Translations under genes and position numbers: made by a program | Part shown: positions 6,060 to 10,732 of the stretch, one piece after another | How positions within the stretch are numbered: the stretch's first letter is position 1 | Layout: the number at the start of each line of letters is the position of its first letter | The notes under the pieces: generated by a model | Database searches by the model: none | Told to the model about the DNA's origin: nothing | The model's input: the letters and a program-made list of their open reading frames with translations, nothing else | From: Thermodesulfobacteriota bacterium | GTDB taxonomy: Bacteria; Desulfobacterota; QYQD01 | Direction: 5' to 3' | DNA length: 10,732 nt | Assembly: GCA_030017815.1 (NCBI GenBank) | Contig: JASEGX010000076.1 | Location: 1-10,732 of the forward strand

Positions 6060-7349
6060 TTATGACGGCCATTTTATCTCTTTTTGCCTGCCTACAATGA
6101 CCAGGGTATAATTATCAGGGTAGAGATACTTCCTGGCAGCATCCGCCACCTGATCTTTGGTTACTGCCTTTATAATCTCCGGATAACGTACCGGGTAATC
6201 GAGACCCAGATTGTAGAACTCCATATCGGTCAAGAGCCCGGCGATCTTGGCATTTGTATCCATTTTTAAGGGAAAGCTGCCGGTAAGATACAACCTGGCC
6301 TCGTTCAGTTCTTCATCAGATACACCATTTACCCTGATTCGTTCCATTTCCTTGAGAATTTCATCTATAGCCACGCCGGCCGTCGCATTCCTGGTCTCCA
6401 CTACGGCCTGGAAATAACCGGCGTACCTGCCTGAAACAAAGGCGCTGTAGATGCTGTAGGCCAACCCTTTTTCTTCCCGGATGTTGTCCATCAGGCGAGA
6501 ACGGAACCCGCCGCCGCCGAGGATGTAGTTCATGATAAAGACGGCGTAATAGTCGGGGTGGTTGCGCGGGATGCCTCTGTGGCCAAGGACAATATTGGCC
6601 TGGGTAAGATCACGGTCGATCTTTTTTATCCGGCCGCTTCCCCCTTTGCTATCTGAGGGGATATTAATCGGAGTCTCGACGCTGGTCTCCGGCCAGGACC
6701 CCAGATATCTTTCCCATAAGGGCATAAACTCTCTTTCTGTAATCTGGCCGACCACGGCACAGATGACCCGGGAACGGGATAATCGCTCCTGGTAGAAACC
6801 CATCAAGTCATTTTTGGTCAGACCGGATATGGATTTCTCTGTTCCCAGCAGCGGCTGCCCATAAAGACGCTTATTAAATAGCTCCGCCAGAAAGGTCTTG
6901 TGGGCAAACGTACCCGGATCCTCCTCTTCCTTATGGATGCGCGCCTTGAATTCTTCCTTCTTTTTGACTATTTCTTTTGGCCTGAAGGCCGGCTGGGTAA
7001 GGACATCGGACATAATCTCCAGACCGGTGGGCAGGGCCTTCTTCAAGACATTCAGGGTAATAGAGGTATAATCTTTTCTAGGCTGGACTACCAGCACCCC
7101 TCCCGTAAACTCTATCTCTTCACTGATCCGGGCAGCCGTGCGGCGGCGAGTGCCGGTTAAAAGACCCTCAGCAGTAAGGGCCGCCAGTCCTTCCCGGCCC
7201 TCCGAATCAAGCAGGGAACCGGCCTTAATGACCAGATGCATATATACTAATGGCAGGGCCTTTACCTCCTTGAGCAGGACAACCGTCCCGTTTGGCAGGA
7301 CAATGCGCCCGGCGAACGCACTTCTGGAGGACACCGTTTTTTTAGGCAT
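6060..7349 (-). CDS. M16 peptidase-like protein, non-catalytic subunit
   Basis: M16 (insulinase/processing-peptidase) family protein, 429 residues, the usual size of an M16B subunit. In the position of the zinc-binding HxxEH it has GLAALTAEGLLTGT (54-67), with A57, A60 and E61 in place of H, E and H, so it cannot bind zinc in the normal way. The C-terminal domain keeps the glycine-rich loop GGGGFRSRL (278-286) and the R/Y pair REEKGLAY (R291, Y298) that binds substrate in active pairs. This is the pattern of the non-catalytic partner in heterodimeric M16B proteases. The catalytic partner is encoded just upstream on the same strand. No signal peptide is seen. ATG at 7349 with AAGGAG 9 bp upstream. 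The substrate is unknown. Confidence 0.92.
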   Translation of the reverse strand: MPKKTVSSRSAFAGRIVLPNGTVVLLKEVKALPLVYMHLVIKAGSLLDSEGREGLAALTAEGLLTGTRRRTAARISEEIEFTGGVLVVQPRKDYTSITLNVLKKALPTGLEIMSDVLTQPAFRPKEIVKKKEEFKARIHKEEEDPGTFAHKTFLAELFNKRLYGQPLLGTEKSISGLTKNDLMGFYQERLSRSRVICAVVGQITEREFMPLWERYLGSWPETSVETPINIPSDSKGGSGRIKKIDRDLTQANIVLGHRGIPRNHPDYYAVFIMNYILGGGGFRSRLMDNIREEKGLAYSIYSAFVSGRYAGYFQAVVETRNATAGVAIDEILKEMERIRVNGVSDEELNEARLYLTGSFPLKMDTNAKIAGLLTDMEFYNLGLDYPVRYPEIIKAVTKDQVADAARKYLYPDNYTLVIVGRQKEIKWPS

Positions 7350-7403
7350 GAAACAAAACTCCTTTTTGGTTTTCGTCCGAAATCAAAAGATTCCGGCCGA
7401 AGC

Positions 7404-7476
7404 AGTCAGCTGTCAGCAAAAACAAAATCTACTCCCCTGCCCGGGGCTGATCGCTGATGGCTGAAAGCTGAGAGCT
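7404..7476. repeat. GCTGANN heptamer array forming an imperfect inverted repeat
   Basis: On the plus strand AGTCAGC TGTCAGC (7404-7417 region) is followed after about 30 bp by GCTGATC GCTGATG GCTGAAA GCTGAGA GCT (about 7446-7476). The two groups are opposite in orientation, so TCAGC and GCTGA units can pair in a long imperfect hairpin. The right group lies inside the 3' end of the catalytic M16 gene and encodes its last residues SSQLSAISDQ. Similar heptamer strings are, as I recall, dispersed intergenic repeats in some deltaproteobacterial genomes. Confidence 0.7.
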
Positions 7477-8772
7477 TTTCTTCCCGGATACCTTTCGCAG
7501 ATGCGCCGAGGCGTGGGAGAAACCCGGCAGTACCGGGACCAAAACCCCTACATTCTTTTTATCCTTATGAAAATAGGCATTGGCCACCCTTTTTATATCG
7601 GAAGCAGTGACTTTTGCGATACCCGGCAAATAGGCATACAGATCCCGCCAGTTACTCACCGTATGATAGATGCCCAGCAACATTCCCTGGTAAAAAAATG
7701 AATCCTGATGGAACACGAAGGCCGCTTCGGACATATTCCTGGCCTTTTGCAGCTCTTTTTCCGTCACGCCTTGCCTCTTTATCTTTTCCAATTCCGCTTC
7801 AATCTCCTCTTCCACTGCCTCGACCGTCTTACCGGGCATTATGGGCGCGAAAATGTGACAAAGATTGGGATCATGCGCCAACCGGGGATAATTGACATTG
7901 ATGTCCAGGGCCAATTGTTTCTCGCGCACGAGACGGCGATAAAGTCGCGAACTCTTGCCCTGGCCCAGAATAAGGGCCAGAAGCTCCAGGGCAAAGCTGT
8001 CTTCATGCCTGAGATTGGGGGTATGGAAACTCATAAGCAGATAAGAAAGCTGGGCCTCCCGCTTCAGGTAGAATCTTCTTTCTCCTCTCTGGGGCGGCTC
8101 ATCACATACGACCGGGGATGGCTCCGGCCCGGGCTTGATATGGCCAAAATATTTCCTGATTTTTAACAACAGCTTCTCTTTTTCCATGTCGCCGACGACA
8201 ATGACAGTGGCCCGGTTCGGTCTGTAATGCAGCCGGTAATAATCCTTAAAATCTTCATAAGCGGTCTGGCCAATATCCCCCATCCAGCCTATTATCGGCC
8301 ACATATAGGGGTGGGTGCGGAAGGCGACAGAATCCATTTCTTCAAAAAGGGAGGAGACCGGATCATCCTCGGTCCGCAGGCGACGTTCCTCCATTACTAT
8401 ATCCCGCTCCGTGAGAAATGCCTGCTTATCAACGGCCAGATTAGTCATGCGGTCAGATTCCAGATCAAGGAGTATTTCCAGGCGGTCCCCGGCTATATTC
8501 TCAAAGTAGGCCGTATAGTCCTGGGAGGTAAAGGCGTTCTCGTTTCCCCCATTCCTTTTAACCAGGCGGGAAAACTCCTTGGGCCTGTATTTTTTAGTGC
8601 CGCGGAACATGAGGTGCTCGGTAAGGTGCGAAATCCCGGTCTTACCCAGACGTTCATTACGTGATCCTACCCGATACCACACCTGAAAACTGACTACCGG
8701 GGCCTTATGGTTTTCGAGAAGCAGGATATTCAACCCATTATCTAAGATAGTTTCCGAGACCGGCAACCCCAT
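7429..8772 (-). CDS. M16 family zinc metallopeptidase, catalytic subunit
   Basis: Zinc protease of the M16B type, 447 residues. The active site is intact: H49-L-T-E52-H53 binds zinc and activates water, and the third ligand is probably E129 in IVMEERR, 76 residues after H53, which is the family's normal distance. The C-terminal domain has GQGKSSRLYRRLVREKQLAL, where the R/Y pair tyrosine is replaced by leucine; the partner encoded downstream keeps that pair, which suggests a heterodimer. No signal peptide is seen, so a cytoplasmic location is most likely. ATG at 8772 with GGAGGG (8781-8786) 8 bp upstream; the recJ stop is 18 bp before, so it is in the recJ operon. The last 15 or so residues come from a heptamer repeat and probably replaced the original end. 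Confidence 0.94.
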   Translation of the reverse strand: MGLPVSETILDNGLNILLLENHKAPVVSFQVWYRVGSRNERLGKTGISHLTEHLMFRGTKKYRPKEFSRLVKRNGGNENAFTSQDYTAYFENIAGDRLEILLDLESDRMTNLAVDKQAFLTERDIVMEERRLRTEDDPVSSLFEEMDSVAFRTHPYMWPIIGWMGDIGQTAYEDFKDYYRLHYRPNRATVIVVGDMEKEKLLLKIRKYFGHIKPGPEPSPVVCDEPPQRGERRFYLKREAQLSYLLMSFHTPNLRHEDSFALELLALILGQGKSSRLYRRLVREKQLALDINVNYPRLAHDPNLCHIFAPIMPGKTVEAVEEEIEAELEKIKRQGVTEKELQKARNMSEAAFVFHQDSFFYQGMLLGIYHTVSNWRDLYAYLPGIAKVTASDIKRVANAYFHKDKKNVGVLVPVLPGFSHASAHLRKVSGKKSSQLSAISDQPRAGE

Positions 8773-8790
8773 TTTAAAATCCCTCCATAT

Positions 8791-10512
8791 TTAGCCCGTT
8801 ACTTTTAGATCCACCACTCGCAATTGCAGAGATTCCCGGCCCTGATAGGTATTGGCATCCAGGGCAAAGGCCAAGGACGCCTCCAGAAATTCCGCATCAG
8901 GCAGGGGGGCCATATTAAAACCCATGGCCTCCCATACCCGCCCGTCTTGGTGCACCCTTAATTTTACGTGCTTTTCTCCGATTAACCGCTGCTCTATGAT
9001 CTTGACGGGTGAGGTGTCCAGAATAGGATTAGGATTCCCCATCCCAAAAGGCGGCAGCAGGTAAAAATCATTGAGAAAGGATTTTTCACGTAGAATTGAC
9101 AACTGAACGCTGCCTTCCAGCCATAGCCTGGGAACGAGGTCCTCGGTGGTTACTTTATCAGACACCGCAGTCTGAAAAACTTCCTTGAACAAAGGCAGAT
9201 TTTCCTCGCGCAGCGATAATCCGGCGGCTTCCTTATGACCGCCAAAATCATCCAACAGTTCATGACATTTAGTCAGTAATTCATAAAGATCAAGACCTGC
9301 GGCGCTCCGGCCCGATCCCCTAGCCCTTCCATCTGCCAGAGAAAAGAGTATGGTGGGCCGGGCATATTTCGCCGCCAGGCGTGAAGCTACGATACCGAGC
9401 ACCCCCCTATGCCAGTGCGGTGAGGCATAGACCAGGGCCTTTTCCGTCTGCAACACCTCTTCCGTAATATAGCCGGTAAGTTCCGTGAGCATATTTTCTT
9501 CCACGGCCTGGCGCCTGCGGTTAGCCTGGTCTAAACCGGAGGCTATCAGTTCAGCCCGGCCGCCGTCTTCAGTTACGAGTAAAGCAAAGGCATCATCGGC
9601 GGAGCCCATTCTGCCCGCGGCATTTAACCGTGGAGCGAGCCGAAAACCTATATCGTAGGATGAGGCCTTTGTAGTGTTGACCGAACAGACCGCCTTTAGA
9701 GCGGCAATCCCGGGCCGCATGGCCCTGTCAATGATCTTCAATCCCTCTTTGACCAGTATCCTGTTTACACCCCGTAAAGGCACCATGTCGGCTATGGTCC
9801 CGATAGCCACCAGATCCAGATATTCTTTGAGATTGGGACGCTCCCGGTCCGACCATGCACCGGCCGTAGAGTCATGAAACAGTACCCGCCTCAGGGCCAT
9901 CACCAGATTAAAGGCCACCCCCACACCGGCCAAATCTTTGTCCGGATAATTGCAGTCCGGTTGCTTTGGATTGACCGCAGCCAGGGCCGGAGGAAGCACC
10001 TCAGGCACGCAATGATGGTCGGTAACTATAACATCCACGCCCTGCTCTCTGGCATAGGCAACGGCTTCATGATTGGAGATGCCGCAATCCACGGTAACAA
10101 GCAGGTCCGGTTTATCATCCAGAAAACGCTTTAGTATCTCCGTCTTAAGACCGTAACCGTCACGGATTCGGTCTGGTATATAATAAGAGACGGTAGCCCC
10201 TATTCTCTTTAGAAAAAGCCACAAGACAGCCGTGGCCGTGACCCCGTCCGCATCATAATCGCCATAGATCAATATCTTTTCATGACGACGTACCGCATCG
10301 GCCAGGCGGTGCGCCGCCTTATCCATATCCTTGAGCAGGAAGGGTGAGGGAAGGTCTTTAAGGGAAGGATGCAGGAAGCTGTGTGCCCCGGCTGTATCCT
10401 TTATGCCGCGGTTACAGAGAAAAAGCGCTATCAGGGGATGCAGATTTGTCTCTCTCTGCAACTTTTCCAGCGCTAATAAATCTGGATCGTGTTTATGCCA
10501 CTCCTTTTCCAA
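8791..10512 (-). CDS. recJ: Single-stranded-DNA-specific 5'-3' exonuclease RecJ
   Basis: RecJ degrades single-stranded DNA from the 5' end in recombination, mismatch and base-excision repair. It is 573 residues, the normal length. DHH phosphoesterase motifs are in order: YGDYDADG (83-90), VDCG (141-144), TDHH (164-167), and IADMVPL (about 240-246), then RLAPRLNAAGRMGSADDA (about 291-308). The DHHA1 domain follows with HRGVLGIVASRLA (about 368-380), GSGRS (399-403) and FGGHKEAAGLSL (about 423-434). The C-terminal OB-fold region is present (about 460-573). The start is TTG at 10512: it gives the typical N-terminus EKEWHKHDPD, and no better ATG lies nearby; a GGGGG tract 5 bp upstream is a weak ribosome binding site. 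It is the first gene of an operon with the two M16 genes. Confidence 0.96.
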   Translation of the reverse strand: MEKEWHKHDPDLLALEKLQRETNLHPLIALFLCNRGIKDTAGAHSFLHPSLKDLPSPFLLKDMDKAAHRLADAVRRHEKILIYGDYDADGVTATAVLWLFLKRIGATVSYYIPDRIRDGYGLKTEILKRFLDDKPDLLVTVDCGISNHEAVAYAREQGVDVIVTDHHCVPEVLPPALAAVNPKQPDCNYPDKDLAGVGVAFNLVMALRRVLFHDSTAGAWSDRERPNLKEYLDLVAIGTIADMVPLRGVNRILVKEGLKIIDRAMRPGIAALKAVCSVNTTKASSYDIGFRLAPRLNAAGRMGSADDAFALLVTEDGGRAELIASGLDQANRRRQAVEENMLTELTGYITEEVLQTEKALVYASPHWHRGVLGIVASRLAAKYARPTILFSLADGRARGSGRSAAGLDLYELLTKCHELLDDFGGHKEAAGLSLREENLPLFKEVFQTAVSDKVTTEDLVPRLWLEGSVQLSILREKSFLNDFYLLPPFGMGNPNPILDTSPVKIIEQRLIGEKHVKLRVHQDGRVWEAMGFNMAPLPDAEFLEASLAFALDANTYQGRESLQLRVVDLKVTG

Positions 10513-10548
10513 AACAGCCCCCGGAATGCCCTGTTTTTTGACTCCAGC

Positions 10549-10576
10549 ACTATAACAAAGCCTGACCGTGAGTCAA
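10549..10576 (-). promoter_or_regulatory. Sigma70-like promoter of the recJ-M16 operon
   Basis: Minus strand: -35 TTGACT (10571-10576), 16 bp spacer, -10 TATAGT (10549-10554). The -10 is 36 bp upstream of the recJ TTG start, which gives a leader of about 30 nt. The remainder of the gap (10577-10732) shows no gene. Confidence 0.65.
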
Positions 10577-10710
10577 GAAAACTTTAGGCCCTTCATTTTT
10601 ACTTGATTGACGGCCCTTACTCCCGTAGAATGGCTCAAATAAATTCACAAGTGGTTTGAAGAAATAGGCTCTTTCTCATAATAAGTGGGTAAGTTAATAT
10701 AGACAAAAAA

Positions 10711-10732
10711 GAATGTCATCCCCGAATGCCCC
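10711..10732. repeat. Possible edge of a dispersed intergenic palindrome
   Basis: The last bases GTCATCCCCGAATGCCCC look like the first arm of a type of dispersed palindrome (ATCCCCGAATG and its inverse) that I recall from intergenic regions of some deltaproteobacteria. The second arm would be beyond the window, so this cannot be tested here. Confidence 0.2.

Noticed and set aside
6041..6100. Plus-strand lipoprotein-like peptide MKKNLLFMTAILSLFACLQ
   Set aside because: It looks like a lipoprotein signal, but it stops at once, has no ribosome binding site, and overlaps the 3' end of the M16 gene on the other strand; a chance shadow is the simplest reading.
1..10732. tRNA or rRNA genes
   Set aside because: No cloverleaf with a TTCRANNC arm or rRNA-like segment was found by eye in the intergenic gaps on either strand.

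Overview
The window carries an ordinary housekeeping block on its right side (about 6060-10732) and an accessory, mosaic block on its left side (1 to about 5800). Every gene I can support reads on the minus strand. The organism looks like a Gram-negative-type bacterium, possibly a deltaproteobacterium-like (Desulfobacterota) lineage. That guess rests on the recJ plus paired M16 peptidase operon and on the style of the short intergenic repeats. No rRNA or other marker gene is present to confirm it.

Right block. A strong sigma70-like promoter (10549-10576) precedes recJ, which starts with TTG. After 18 bp comes a zinc-dependent M16 peptidase with an intact HxxEH motif, then after about 80 bp a second M16 protein that has lost all three HxxEH residues but keeps the C-terminal R/Y pair. 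The two M16 proteins have the complementary residues expected of a heterodimeric protease. The junction between them holds an array of GCTGANN heptamers that runs into the 3' end of the first M16 gene and encodes its last residues.

Left block. From right to left (the direction of transcription) it holds: an AAA_14/DUF4143 ATPase; a 165 bp leader with two tandem promoter candidates; an antitoxin-ParE/RelE toxin pair with an ATGA overlap; a 91 bp attC-like (integron recombination) site directly after the toxin stop; about 190 bp of unrecognised DNA; a second copy of the leader (163 bp, roughly 90% identical, same promoters); a 70-residue uncharacterised small protein; half of a second attC-like site; the C-terminal end of a RAYT/IS200-type transposase; the C-terminal end of an XRE-type regulator; radC; and hsdM, the methyltransferase subunit of a type I restriction-modification system. 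hsdS/hsdR would be expected beyond the left edge.

The most notable observations are three. First, the toxin-antitoxin pair and the 70-residue gene look like gene cassettes, each with its own near-identical promoter leader and a following attC-like element, with no integrase in view. Second, a 67 bp palindromic element (625-691) with perfect 14 bp arms sits in frame inside hsdM and adds about 23 residues without breaking it. Third, two truncated genes (transposase end and regulator end) mark a recombination junction between the cassettes and the radC-hsdM unit.
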